A stretch of DNA of 64,000 nucleotides from Diplocloster hominis. GTDB lineage: Bacteria > Bacillota > Clostridia > Lachnospirales > Lachnospiraceae. Position 1 is the stretch's first letter; each line of letters opens with the position of its first letter. The notes under the pieces are model-generated. The model was not told the DNA's origin and ran no database searches. It worked only from the letters and a program-made list of their open reading frames with translations. Below are positions 52,918-63,200 of this stretch, in pieces. Both the position numbers and the translations under genes were made by a program. The stretch covers positions 62,001-126,000 of the forward strand of contig NZ_JAWDIY010000003.1 of assembly GCF_032380655.1 (NCBI RefSeq), read 5' to 3'.

Positions 52918-55900
52918 CTATCGTGTTTCTCTCATCCACTTTCTTCTGAACAGAAGTAGGAATACAGCGATCCCCATGGCCGCTGCCGCCGGTAGAACCG
53001 GCGCCGTGTCGCCGGTCTGCGCCGGCGCTGCCTGACGGTTCTCCGAACTGCTGTCGGAATCGTCGGAGCCGGACTGGGACTGATGCTTCTCACCCGAGTC
53101 CTCTCTCGGCACTTTTTGAAGGCCTGCAATGGCCTGTTCCACCTTGGCGGCGGCATCTTCGATCTGTTCTTTGGTGGCGTTGTCATCTTCCGCTACGATA
53201 TGTGCCGCAGTCAGAGCCGTCGTAAGCAGCGCGTAGCTTTCCGGTGTGAAATCCGCCCTCCGGTACAGCGCAGCCTTTTGAATGGCTTTGAACAGGATTT
53301 CCTTGTCCTCTTTCACTCTTGCTTTGGCATTCTCTTCCGCCAGCAGCCTGCAGATGTCATCGACTTCCTGTTGCGTGGCATCCGTCTTATTGAGAACCTC
53401 TTTCGCCTGTTTTAATACGGCGGCGATACCGGCAATGGAATTCGGCATAAAATCACCGGAATTGGCCAGAATAAATTCTGCCTTCCGTATCGCGCTTATC
53501 AGAGCTTTCTTGCCGCTTTCCCCTGACAAGCGTACCAGTTGGGCAAACGCTTCCTGCAATGCTTTGAAGGCCTCTTTGACCTCTTTTTCACCGGCATCAT
53601 CATCCAGTTTATTCGCATTTGCTATAGCGGTTGAAAGGACGGCATAGCTGTCTTTTGTATAATTTTCCGCTTTCAGTTCCGTCAGGGTATTCACTAATAC
53701 CTTAAGGTCGCTGCGGTCTACGATATCTTTTAGATTCACGATCGCTTCCAGCAGCCGGTCCGCAGCATCATTGACCACATCCTGGCCTGCTTCAGGATTT
53801 CCCTGTACGGTGAGCGCATTTGCCAGTGCTTTTTCCAGCTTCTCGGCCTTGCCCGGACGGATGTTGGTGGTGTCGATGTCCTGCGCCCGGTTGATCAATG
53901 CGTCCAGTTCCTTTTTATTTGCCGCGTCTTTCAGAGCCAGACGGCTGGCCAGCAGCTTGTTATATGCTTTGTTCATGTCCGAAGCGCCGACATTTTCATC
54001 TGTCAGAAGAGGTCTGACCTCCTCCACTACCTTCTGTAATTCCTTCCAGCTGGCAGGGGTATAATCCGCTTCTTTCAGGCTGTCGCACTCATCGACGAGG
54101 CCCTGCAGTTGTTTGGGATCTCCCTTGGGGATGAGATCGAGATAAGCCTGCTCCAGCTCACTTAATGCTCCGTCTACCGCATCCTGGTCCGCCGCGGGAT
54201 TGGCATATGTATCATTCGCATTGGTCAGCGCGTTACGGAAAGCTTCCCAGCTCTTCGGAGTGTAGAGACCGTTATTCTCTTCTTTCCCATACCGCTCACA
54301 GGCATCTTTCAGCTTATCCTTCTCCGCTGTGATAACGGGCGTTTTACGGATTGTCAGACTGTATACCGCCATCTGTTTGGGATCCAGGTTTTTAATGGTG
54401 ATGGTGTGGCTGCCTTCCCCCAGGTCTTCGCTCTTATAGAGCAGTACGTCCCGCTGGGTCTTGGTATCCGCACAGTCGACGGTAGCCACGGCGTTACCGT
54501 CGATTTGGATCTCAGCTCTGCCGTAGTTGGATGCCCGGTTTCCGTTCAATTCCACGATATTTCCTTCAAAGGTATAGGACATCTGGGCATTGGCCTCGTT
54601 TGTCTCCCGGCTGTCATTCCGGCTGGTCATGACCATGCCAATCTTGTCCTGCTTTTCCCATGTTCCGGTTACCGTCCAGCCGTCGCTGACACCCGGCACG
54701 AAGGTGATCTGGTCCGGATTGGCCGGCTTGATGCGTTCTACTTTAATGACCGTATCCAGTTCATGCCAGTCTTCGCCTTCCGGAAGGGTAATGTCATAGC
54801 CTGCTGCCGTCTTTTGAAACGTCACGTCCATTGCCGTACCGTCATATTTCAGCAGCTGGGCTTTGCCGCCCAGTACGCTTCGGTCCTCCGTAGCCGGTAT
54901 GGAGATGGTAGAGGAACCTTTTGGCGGAGCTGTAATATGAAGATAGACATGTTTCCCGTCCTTCGACTCGGTGGATACTCCCCAGTCTTCCTGTGCCAGC
55001 CAGGAATTGTGTTTTGTGGTATAAGCCTGTCCGGGTTTGGTGTTTTTAATCGACTCTGCCACCGGATCAATATATTGCTGATTCATAGCGGTGAATTCAG
55101 ATAAAATGTTACCTTCCCAGATATTACCGTTGGTCTGCTCCTCTGCCGTTCCCGGGAAACATCCCATCGACAGGGCGACACCGCCCGTTCTGGATACGGA
55201 TGCTGCCGCAACTACATAAAGGAACAGATCTTCTTTTGCCACCTTCATATCATTGGCTTTGTTTGTCGCCCACCAGCTTTTGGCCACAACCTGCGCCGCC
55301 TGATTTTCATTCACTGTCCAGGTTCTGCCGTCATCGTTCTTAGCATCGGGATTATAATAGGTATCCGCAAAATTATATAGTTCCTGGCACCGGTAGGAGA
55401 GTGAAGTCCATTCCGGATAAGGATTTTTCTGGCGGTTACTTCCCACGTTTCCGATCAATGCGAGTCCCGGATCATAGGCCAGAAAAGCCTCTTTGTACTG
55501 ATCCTGGTCGATCACGCCGTGGGTGGGACCATAAGTCCCGGCAGGTCCGTGGATAAAATATCCGTCAAACCAGAAGCCTTTTACCTTACCCGCGTACCGG
55601 CTGGCAAGTTCATCGGCCTGCTCCAACTGGAACTGGTTATAGCGTTCGTGATCCCCGTTCGCATCACCCTGGCAGTCGTCCCAGCCGGTCAGTTCCCGAT
55701 CCTCCGCGCTCCAGTACAGGCCGTCTAATTCACACAGATACAGGTGCAGATCGATGTCATAAGGCGCCAATGCCTGATATAATTCTTCCACCACATCCAC
55801 ATCGTCCGTATATGTTTTGACCCCGGGAGTGGTTCTCCTGTCATCTCTCCAGCGCTTCATGGTTTCGCTGGGGTACAGGTTCCTCTGCTGGGAATGAGCC

Positions 55901-58614
55901 ACGGTGAAAATAACATACTCAAAGCCCATGTCATGCACATCTTTGGCAAACTGCTGCGCGTCGAAGTCTTCCGCCAGCACATCAATATCATTTACGGTGT
56001 TACCGTTCGTGTCCTTGGTCAGCCCTGCCACATAATGTACGAACAAACCGTATTTATGCTCCTCAAATCGTTCCCGCTCGGCCTTCGCCTCTTCTTCGGA
56101 TACCAGAGGCCCGTCGTATTCCGGCGACAGAGGTACGGACAGAGTACGCTGCAGCGTGTTCTCCTGCTGTTCCTGATCGGTCAGTGTAAAGGTCACATCG
56201 ACCATCAAATCCCCGGATCCTTTTACCGGACGTTTTAAGATCGTGCCGTTTGTATCTATATATCCCTCCGGACTGGTGCTGTCGATAGTAATCTTATATT
56301 TGTCCGGGATGGTCGGAAACTGAAGCTTGCTCTGGTCGCGCAGGGGTTTGTAGATCAGTGATGTCCTCTTTACGATCTTTTCAAACTCCAGCGCGCTGAT
56401 ATCCTTAAGCGTTCCCCGCACGGCGATATTGTCGAAGGAAGCCTGGGTGCCCATACTGATAAAACCAAAGTACCCGCCTGTATAGCTGGAATCTGTCCAT
56501 GTCAGCACGAGCTGGTCATTGAGGTACAGCAGGATCTGATGGGTGGCTGCCACATAGGAGACTTTGACATGAACATTCTGGCTGGTATCCACTCCGGCCG
56601 GAATGTTTACATACTGGTAAGCTCCATCTTTACAATACTGGACCTGACTTCTTCTCAGATTTATATAATAACAGCCCGCGTCAAAGGAACCGGATACGGC
56701 AGGGCTAGACATGTTAAACTGGATACCTGCCGCTCCGTTGGCAAAAGAACTTACGTCAAACTCGTAATCCGCGTCGCCTTCCAGATAATACGTGTTATCC
56801 GCCGGCGCGAACTGCATAGTGCTGGTATTATTCAATGTAAGCCGTCCGTCAGCAATGGCAGGGGTATTCTGGACCAGCTTCCATTTGGATAGATCTCCGG
56901 AGAAATCATCCTCGAATACCACGGGAAGCTCAGCTACCCTCTTGGCTGTTCCTTTCACGACAAAGTTGGAGAACCGGGCCTGATTGCTCATGCTTACCAA
57001 CCCGCAGTAGCCTTCCAGATATGTCTGGTCTTTATAAGTAATCATCGAGGTATCCATCTTCAGGGCTTCCGCTTCGTTCAAATATACATGAACCGCCTGA
57101 TCGGCCTTTGATACTGTAATTTTCATATGTATGTCCTGGGCCAGATCAAGGCCCTGCGGAAGGCTGGCGTTCTTCCAGTTACTGTTGGAGCCTACACAGT
57201 ATTGCAATGAACCAGGACGCAGATTCACATAGAGCCCATTATCGGCGTATTTACCGGAGGCCACCGGATTCTGCATGTTGAATTGAAGTCCCGCGGCTCC
57301 GCTGCTTCCTATATTTACGTCGAATTCATAAACCGCGTCACCGGTCAGATAGAGATCCTTGGGCGAAACCTGGAGGTTGCCTCCCGCGGATTTCATCTTT
57401 CCGTCAGATACCGAAGGATTCCCCTGAACCGTCTCCCATTTAGACAGATCTGTCGTGAAATCATCCTGGAATACCGTGTTCAGTTGATCTTCCGGTGATA
57501 TTTTCGTTCCTTCCACCGTAAAATTCTTAATTTCGGCCTGGGGATTCGTGTTCATCGCAACTAATCCGAAATATCCGGAAGTCTGTTTTGTATCCGCAAC
57601 CGCAATCAGGGCCTGGGCCAGCGCCTTGTCGTTGAAGGATACTTCGATCACACCACTTTCCTGATAGGTGATGGCCGCCCGGTTAAAATCGTTTGTTTTG
57701 AAATCCTCAATCTGTCCGGATCCTAACTTGGTTTTGGCGGATCCGTTGGAACCGAAGAGATCTACCTGCCCGGTCTGGCTCACATTCATGATATAGCCTG
57801 CCGTATCCCAGTTATTGATTCCGGTCTGCTTCATATTAAACTGCAGGCCCAGGGAACCGGAAACTATTTTGAAATCATATTGGTAAACGGCGGACCCGGT
57901 CATCTGAAAATCCGGGGAGATCTGGACATTCTTGCCGGATTCGGAGTTAATCTTTATGATATCTCCATCAATGCTTACTTTATCCTTGTTCTGGACATTC
58001 GTCCAATTATCCAGATTCAGAGCATCCGCTGCAGTAAATATCGCGTTATTTCTGGTTTGCTGTGGTGCTGCCAGCACACCCGCCGCAGAGGTTAAGCCTG
58101 ACTGTACTGGTGTAAATGCCTGTTCGGCAGGAACAGTATTGCTCCCAGACGGCTCTGTACCCACGCTTGGGTCCTGTCCCGCTATCCCTTCCTGAATCTG
58201 TTCTTGGGTTGGGTCTGTGGCCTTATCTGCGTTTGTACCAGTTGCCGAGGTTTCCTCTGCGTCTGACACTGTATTTCCCTTGTCTCCTATTTCCTCTGTA
58301 TCTGAACTGTTTTCTAAATCACTATTCTGTACAGTTTTATTTTTGTTCTCTTCTGAATTCGCTGTATTATTTGTATTGGATTGAATTGTCCCATCCTTTC
58401 CATCTGTATCTTTTATATTCTCTGTATTTCCATTCGTTTGAGTTCCATTCGTTTGAGTTCCGGGTGTCTGCTGCTCCATCTGCTCTGCAATTCCAACCCC
58501 CGGCGCCGCCTGGGCATTCATGTCCACTGCCTGGGCGGCCATCATAGTGCATACCATCATAACACTGCACCATTTTTTCCAATGTAATGGTGTTCTTTTC
58601 TTGATTACTCCCAT
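52918..58614 (-). CDS. Surface enzyme with divergent GH29-like domain, three LamG/DUF1080-like domains and FIVAR repeats
   Basis: 1,898 residues. A signal peptide (about 1-37) is followed by a low-complexity Asn/Thr/Glu region (50-165) and three related beta-sandwich domains (about 190-370, 378-557, 565-737; DDFxxDLSKWE openings). The GH29-like barrel (about 840-1295) keeps H860 (GLFVHY) and WFDG (D1017), but the HHDGF motif of fucosidases is AHSQQR (906-911), so one sugar-binding His is missing. The substrate is therefore uncertain. A galactose-binding-like domain (about 1310-1430) and about six FIVAR repeats (1435-1840) precede an AQTGDTAP anchor. It is a paralogue of the 60266-64000 protein. 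GGAGAAGAGGCGGG lies before the ATG. It follows the binding-protein gene, with a terminator hairpin between. Confidence 0.82.
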   Translation of the reverse strand: MGVIKKRTPLHWKKWCSVMMVCTMMAAQAVDMNAQAAPGVGIAEQMEQQTPGTQTNGTQTNGNTENIKDTDGKDGTIQSNTNNTANSEENKNKTVQNSDLENSSDTEEIGDKGNTVSDAEETSATGTNADKATDPTQEQIQEGIAGQDPSVGTEPSGSNTVPAEQAFTPVQSGLTSAAGVLAAPQQTRNNAIFTAADALNLDNWTNVQNKDKVSIDGDIIKINSESGKNVQISPDFQMTGSAVYQYDFKIVSGSLGLQFNMKQTGINNWDTAGYIMNVSQTGQVDLFGSNGSAKTKLGSGQIEDFKTNDFNRAAITYQESGVIEVSFNDKALAQALIAVADTKQTSGYFGLVAMNTNPQAEIKNFTVEGTKISPEDQLNTVFQDDFTTDLSKWETVQGNPSVSDGKMKSAGGNLQVSPKDLYLTGDAVYEFDVNIGSSGAAGLQFNMQNPVASGKYADNGLYVNLRPGSLQYCVGSNSNWKNASLPQGLDLAQDIHMKITVSKADQAVHVYLNEAEALKMDTSMITYKDQTYLEGYCGLVSMSNQARFSNFVVKGTAKRVAELPVVFEDDFSGDLSKWKLVQNTPAIADGRLTLNNTSTMQFAPADNTYYLEGDADYEFDVSSFANGAAGIQFNMSSPAVSGSFDAGCYYINLRRSQVQYCKDGAYQYVNIPAGVDTSQNVHVKVSYVAATHQILLYLNDQLVLTWTDSSYTGGYFGFISMGTQASFDNIAVRGTLKDISALEFEKIVKRTSLIYKPLRDQSKLQFPTIPDKYKITIDSTSPEGYIDTNGTILKRPVKGSGDLMVDVTFTLTDQEQQENTLQRTLSVPLSPEYDGPLVSEEEAKAERERFEEHKYGLFVHYVAGLTKDTNGNTVNDIDVLAEDFDAQQFAKDVHDMGFEYVIFTVAHSQQRNLYPSETMKRWRDDRRTTPGVKTYTDDVDVVEELYQALAPYDIDLHLYLCELDGLYWSAEDRELTGWDDCQGDANGDHERYNQFQLEQADELASRYAGKVKGFWFDGYFIHGPAGTYGPTHGVIDQDQYKEAFLAYDPGLALIGNVGSNRQKNPYPEWTSLSYRCQELYNFADTYYNPDAKNDDGRTWTVNENQAAQVVAKSWWATNKANDMKVAKEDLFLYVVAAASVSRTGGVALSMGCFPGTAEEQTNGNIWEGNILSEFTAMNQQYIDPVAESIKNTKPGQAYTTKHNSWLAQEDWGVSTESKDGKHVYLHITAPPKGSSTISIPATEDRSVLGGKAQLLKYDGTAMDVTFQKTAAGYDITLPEGEDWHELDTVIKVERIKPANPDQITFVPGVSDGWTVTGTWEKQDKIGMVMTSRNDSRETNEANAQMSYTFEGNIVELNGNRASNYGRAEIQIDGNAVATVDCADTKTQRDVLLYKSEDLGEGSHTITIKNLDPKQMAVYSLTIRKTPVITAEKDKLKDACERYGKEENNGLYTPKSWEAFRNALTNANDTYANPAADQDAVDGALSELEQAYLDLIPKGDPKQLQGLVDECDSLKEADYTPASWKELQKVVEEVRPLLTDENVGASDMNKAYNKLLASRLALKDAANKKELDALINRAQDIDTTNIRPGKAEKLEKALANALTVQGNPEAGQDVVNDAADRLLEAIVNLKDIVDRSDLKVLVNTLTELKAENYTKDSYAVLSTAIANANKLDDDAGEKEVKEAFKALQEAFAQLVRLSGESGKKALISAIRKAEFILANSGDFMPNSIAGIAAVLKQAKEVLNKTDATQQEVDDICRLLAEENAKARVKEDKEILFKAIQKAALYRRADFTPESYALLTTALTAAHIVAEDDNATKEQIEDAAAKVEQAIAGLQKVPREDSGEKHQSQSGSDDSDSSSENRQAAPAQTGDTAPVLPAAAAMGIAVFLLLFRRKWMRETR

Positions 58615-58650
58615 ATTCCCGCCTCTTCTCCTCTCTTATTGCCAATCGTT

Positions 58651-58684
58651 GAAAAATAGGACAGACAGTCTCCGCTGCCTGTCC
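58651..58684 (-). terminator. Terminator of the sugar-binding lipoprotein gene
   Basis: Stem GGACAG/CTGTCC plus inner CAG/CTG around one mismatch. On the minus strand it is followed by TATTTTTC. It lies only about 40 bases before the next start codon (58614). A TACAAT at 58697-58702 sits upstream of it, so it could also act as an attenuator in a leader. Confidence 0.7.
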
Positions 58685-58768
58685 CTGTTCATGATGATTG
58701 TATTATCTTCAAAGGTATTCCAATGATTTATCACTTATTTGTTTCATACGACTGCCTGTTCACATTGT

Positions 58769-60094
58769 CTACTCTCCAGCCTGGGCGCTCAGTCTGAGTT
58801 CTTCCAGTCTCTCGACCACCGTATCCACGCCGCCGTTTAAGATCAGATCGGGAATCAGGCTGTTCAGACGATAGTCGTTCATCTCCGCCGGCCATACCAC
58901 ATCGGGCACACAGGTTTCCGACTGGGCCACTACCGTCTTAACGAACGGATCGCTCACTTCCACATCCTTGTTGACCGGAATATAGCCTTCCTGCGCATGG
59001 ATTCCCTGGATATCGGCCTGGGTAAAAGCTTTGATTACATCCACAGCCGCATCGATATTCTTGCTGGTTTTCGGGATAAAGAAGCAGTTGCCGGCTCCGT
59101 TCAGCGCCGGAACGTCGGAAATGCTGGGCCAGGGAACAATAACCGCGTCAATGCCGGACGCCTTCAGTTCGTCGGCGGTCACTTTAGCGCCTGCTCCTAT
59201 ATCGGTCATCATCGCCAGCTTGCCCTGTGCAAAAGCTGCTTTTAACTCATCGCTCTTCACCGTGACAGCACCTTCACCAGGATACATGAAGCCCTCGTCG
59301 TACAGTAATTTGATCTCTTCGAGCACTTTTCTGGTCTCATCGCCTTTAAAGGAAAGTTCATGATTTATGTATTGGTCATAGGTGTCTGTTCCAAGAGTTT
59401 CGGAAAGCATCGCCTGACGGAACAGCCACTCTCCGTGCTGCAGATCGGAGGAATTGGCAAACGGGGACACTCCGCTGTCTTTGATTTTCTTGCAGGCTTC
59501 CTTGAATTCCGCATAGGTCCATTTTTCAGGTATCGTAACTCCCGCGTCGTCCAGGAGTTTCTTATTCGCAATGATTACCGTAAAATTTGACTCCCAGGGT
59601 ACCGCCACAATCTTGCCGTCCACGGTTGCGGCTTTTAATTTGTCTTCGCCGATCTGGGCTTTCCACTCCGGATCCGCATCCAGATATGGGGTAAGATCCA
59701 CGGCCGCGTCGGCGAACGTAGCCATATCGTAGGGATTATAATTATAAATATCACAGGGATCTCCGGAGGCCAGGCCGGTCCGGATTACCTTTTCCAGGTT
59801 GGCCCAGTCGACCTGAATCGCGTCAATATTGTATTGGTCCTTTACTTTTTCCTGGAGCGCTTCCACCATCAGCGGTCCTGAGGTATACTCGATGACCTTG
59901 CCGTAGAACTTAATGGTTGGTTTCTCTCCTGCCGGCGCCTGACTCTCGGCGGGCTTTGCGCTCTGCTCCACCGCCGGTTGTGCGGTCTCCTGAGGCGCTG
60001 CGCTTCCCTCTTCCGCCTTGCTGCCGCATCCGGTCATGACCATAGACGCTGCCATAACGGCTGTCAATAATGCTGCTACCATTCTTTTTTTCAT
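58769..60094 (-). CDS. ABC-type sugar-binding lipoprotein (extracellular solute-binding family 1)
   Basis: 441 residues from ATG 60094, preceded by GGAGAAGGAGAG; the ATG 13 codons upstream lacks a site. A lipoprotein signal peptide has its lipobox at VMTGC (Cys23), then an Ala/Glu/Pro/Gln-rich linker to about 60 and the two-lobed type 1 solute-binding fold (PTIKFYGK ... WANLEKVIRTGLASGDPCDI). It should capture an oligosaccharide or sugar for an ABC importer. No permease or ATPase gene lies beside it in this window. Flanking by two related GH29-like enzyme genes suggests it binds their product. The promoter has the paired TACGAT boxes. Confidence 0.9.
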   Translation of the reverse strand: MKKRMVAALLTAVMAASMVMTGCGSKAEEGSAAPQETAQPAVEQSAKPAESQAPAGEKPTIKFYGKVIEYTSGPLMVEALQEKVKDQYNIDAIQVDWANLEKVIRTGLASGDPCDIYNYNPYDMATFADAAVDLTPYLDADPEWKAQIGEDKLKAATVDGKIVAVPWESNFTVIIANKKLLDDAGVTIPEKWTYAEFKEACKKIKDSGVSPFANSSDLQHGEWLFRQAMLSETLGTDTYDQYINHELSFKGDETRKVLEEIKLLYDEGFMYPGEGAVTVKSDELKAAFAQGKLAMMTDIGAGAKVTADELKASGIDAVIVPWPSISDVPALNGAGNCFFIPKTSKNIDAAVDVIKAFTQADIQGIHAQEGYIPVNKDVEVSDPFVKTVVAQSETCVPDVVWPAEMNDYRLNSLIPDLILNGGVDTVVERLEELRLSAQAGE

Positions 60095-60128
60095 AGGATA
60101 TCTCTCCTTCTCCTTTTTTGTTATATTT

Positions 60129-60194
60129 ATCATAACGACTTGAACCCCATTTTCACAGATAACAGAACTACGATAACTTTCAAATTTCTACGAT
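60129..60194 (-). promoter_or_regulatory. Promoter and paired activator boxes of the sugar-binding lipoprotein gene
   Basis: On the minus strand: -10 TATGAT (60129-60134), a poor -35 CTGTGA (60153-60158), then two exact ATCGTAG direct repeats (60168-60174 and 60188-60194), 20 bases apart, the proximal one nine bases upstream of the -35. This is the cleanest example of the locus box. Confidence 0.7.
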
Positions 60195-60265
60195 TCTGAG
60201 ATTTTTTAACCTCTTTTTCCATGATTACTCTTTCTGTTGTATCTTTGAGAGGTTTTTGATTCATC

Positions 60266-63200
60266 TCAGTCTGAGGTTTCTCCACCCTTTCTCCGGCTGC
60301 GGTATTTTTTAGCATAGAAGACTGCCCCACCACCGGCTGCCGCCAGAAGCAGCAGTAGGATCAACGGGATAACCGGGGCAGCGTCACCGGTCTGAGCTGT
60401 CTGCGCAATCGTATCCGTACTATTGCTCTGATCCTGATTTCCGGAATCATTGCTCTGCTGTCTCTGGTCTGTCTTGTCCTCCCGCCCTTCATTCTCATTC
60501 TGATTCGGATCCGGCTGTTTGCCGGTGTCTTCCGGCTTCTTTTCCAGCGATTTTACCGCAGCTTGAAGCTTGTCGGCCAGATCCTGTATCTGTTTCTGAG
60601 TCAGATCCTCATCAGATGTTTTCAGCAAAGTTTCCGCTTCTGCCGTCAGTGCTTTCAGATTCTGAATACTCTTATCCGTATATTTGCTGTCATCGACTGC
60701 CCGCGCGGCTTCCAACGCTTTTTCAAGCGGACTGCGGTCCGGCTTTTCCTTCAGCTCCTGAACCGCTTTCTTAAGATCTTCCCTGGCCTGCTGAACTTCC
60801 GTATTCGTGAAGGCCCCTGCATCTTCGGCTATCTTCCTGGCATTCCCAAGAGCCCGGCTGAAATTCTCCCAGCTTTTTTGTGTATAGGAGTCCCAACCCT
60901 TCTTTTCCGCTTTCTCAGCTTCTTGTATCTGCTGTAACAGGGCAGATATCTCCTTCGTCCCAGCTTTCTCTTTCAGTCCGGACGCACTGTCAATGAGTTT
61001 TTGCGTGGCTGCACCTATCGTTCCTTCGTCCGCCGACAGATCCAGCAATACGGCCAGCGCATCGGCACGCGCGCGGTCGAACGCCGTCCAGGAACCATTG
61101 GTATATTTGCCTGCGGTTATCTCCCGTTTTTCATTATATAAGGCCTGGAGCCCGTCTTTTCCGGTTTCCTCCGACAGGTCGTCCGGTTCCGTAAGCGCAT
61201 GCAGTGCATAGATTTCCAGGTAGGACGCTTCCTTGTTTCTGATCTGAATGGTGTGTTCCCCATTTTCCAATTTTTTTGATCGGAACAGCAGGCAGTTGTC
61301 CTCCCGTTTTTCCGTTCTTGCATCGATCTCGGCGGCTTTTTTCCCGTCTATATAGATCTCTGCCTTCCCGTGATCCTTCGCTTTCACTCCGTACCACTCT
61401 ATGCGGTTTCCTGAAAATGTACGCGTGAAAGTGGCGTCTGATTTATTGGTATAAATATAATCTTTTCTGCTGCCATAGTATGTTGAATAATTTAAACCCT
61501 TGAACGGGTTCATCACCGTCCATGCCCCGGTTAGATCTGCTTTGCCGTCCGCGCCGGGCAGAACCACACGCCTGTCAGGCTTCGGCTTTTGAATTCTCTG
61601 TACCTTTATCACCGTATCCAGCTCATGAAAGCTTTCCCCCTCCGGCAGAGTGATCCGGTAGCCCTGTGCGGTGCGGTCGAAGCCCACACCAACCTGGGTG
61701 CCGTCATATTTCAAAAGAACCGCGTCGCCGCCTAATACACTACGGTCATCTGTGGGCGGTATGGTCATGGTATTGGAGTCCTCCGGATAATTGATGATAT
61801 GCAGGTATACATCCTTTCCATCCGCAGATTCCATACTGACGCCCCAGCCTTCCCGGTCCAGCCAGGAATTATGGTCGGAACGGTATGCTTTTCCCGGTAC
61901 CTTATCCTTAATGGACTCCGCTACCGGATCCAGATACTGCCTGTTCATCTGTGTGAAGGTTTCGTATATATTTCCCTCCCAGAGGTTTCCGTTCCTCTGA
62001 TCCTTTGCCTTTCCGGGAAAATTTCCAAAAGAGACCGCAAGCCCTCCTTCCTCTGACACGGAAGCCTGCATAATAAGGTATAAAAACCAGTTTTCTTTTG
62101 AATATTTGCTATTATTCTCGTCTTTCATACTGGCCCACCAGTTGTTGGTGGCGTTTCCGACAGTACAGCAGATGTGATGCCGGTTCGCTCCCCATGTACG
62201 GGCGTCATTTATGTTCGCATTGGAATTCAATGTGGTCTGGCCCAGGAGGTAAAGCTCCAGGGATTGTGCATTGCAGGCCGGGGAATCCGGAAACGCCTGA
62301 TACTGAAAATCCGCGCCTACATTGCCATATAGAATAACGCTTGGATCGTATGCCGTCAGCGTTTCGTGAAACCTTTCTTCGTCCAGGCCAATATGTTCCT
62401 GCCCATAATGGATAAAGAACCCGTCAAACCACATTCCCCGGATCTTGCCCTGATAACGTTTCATGATTTCATCCATCAATTCATTCTCGAACTGATCATA
62501 GATCTCGTGGCTTCCCTCCGCACTTTGGCCGCATTGGTCCACTCCAGTGTGCAGCTTATCCTCCGCACTCCAGAAAGCGCCGTCTTCCGGACAAATATAA
62601 AGGATCAGATCAATTCCGTACGATTCTAACGCCTGATACAGCTCTTCGATCACGTCCCTGTCCGAATAGGTCTTCTCTCCAGAACCTGTGCGAAGATCAT
62701 CCCGCCACCGCTTACTGACTTCGCTGGGATACAGCAGGCGCTGTCCCGCGTGGGCCACAGTAAAAATCATATATTCCACACCGAAATCATGGGCATCCCT
62801 GGCGATTTGCTCCACATCCAGCTGGTCCGCCAGCTCGTCGATATCATTTATCACGTTTCCATCCTGGTCACAGGTCCGGCCTGCGACATAATGATCAAAC
62901 AGACCGAAGGAATTCCGTTTAAAGTCGTTCATCCGGGCCTCGATCTCTTCCTGGCTCATGGTTGGCGGCGTGTAGACGGCCGAGATCGGTACATTAAGAG
63001 TTTTTTCCACAGAGTTGTTACTGGAGTCATCTGTAATCTTAAGTGTAACGCTCACATTTTGGTCCTGACTTCCCTCTACCGGGCGGGAAAGTATACGGCC
63101 GTCCGTATCGATCATACCTTCCGGCTCTGTTCTTACTATAGAAACCGAATATCCGTCCGGTACAGCGGGAAGCTTTAAATACTGCTCGTCCCGCAATGGT

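Noticed and set aside
60130..60333. A 67-codon minus-strand frame upstream of the lipoprotein gene
   Set aside because: It overlaps the end of the GH29-like gene and the lipoprotein promoter with its paired boxes. No coding features.
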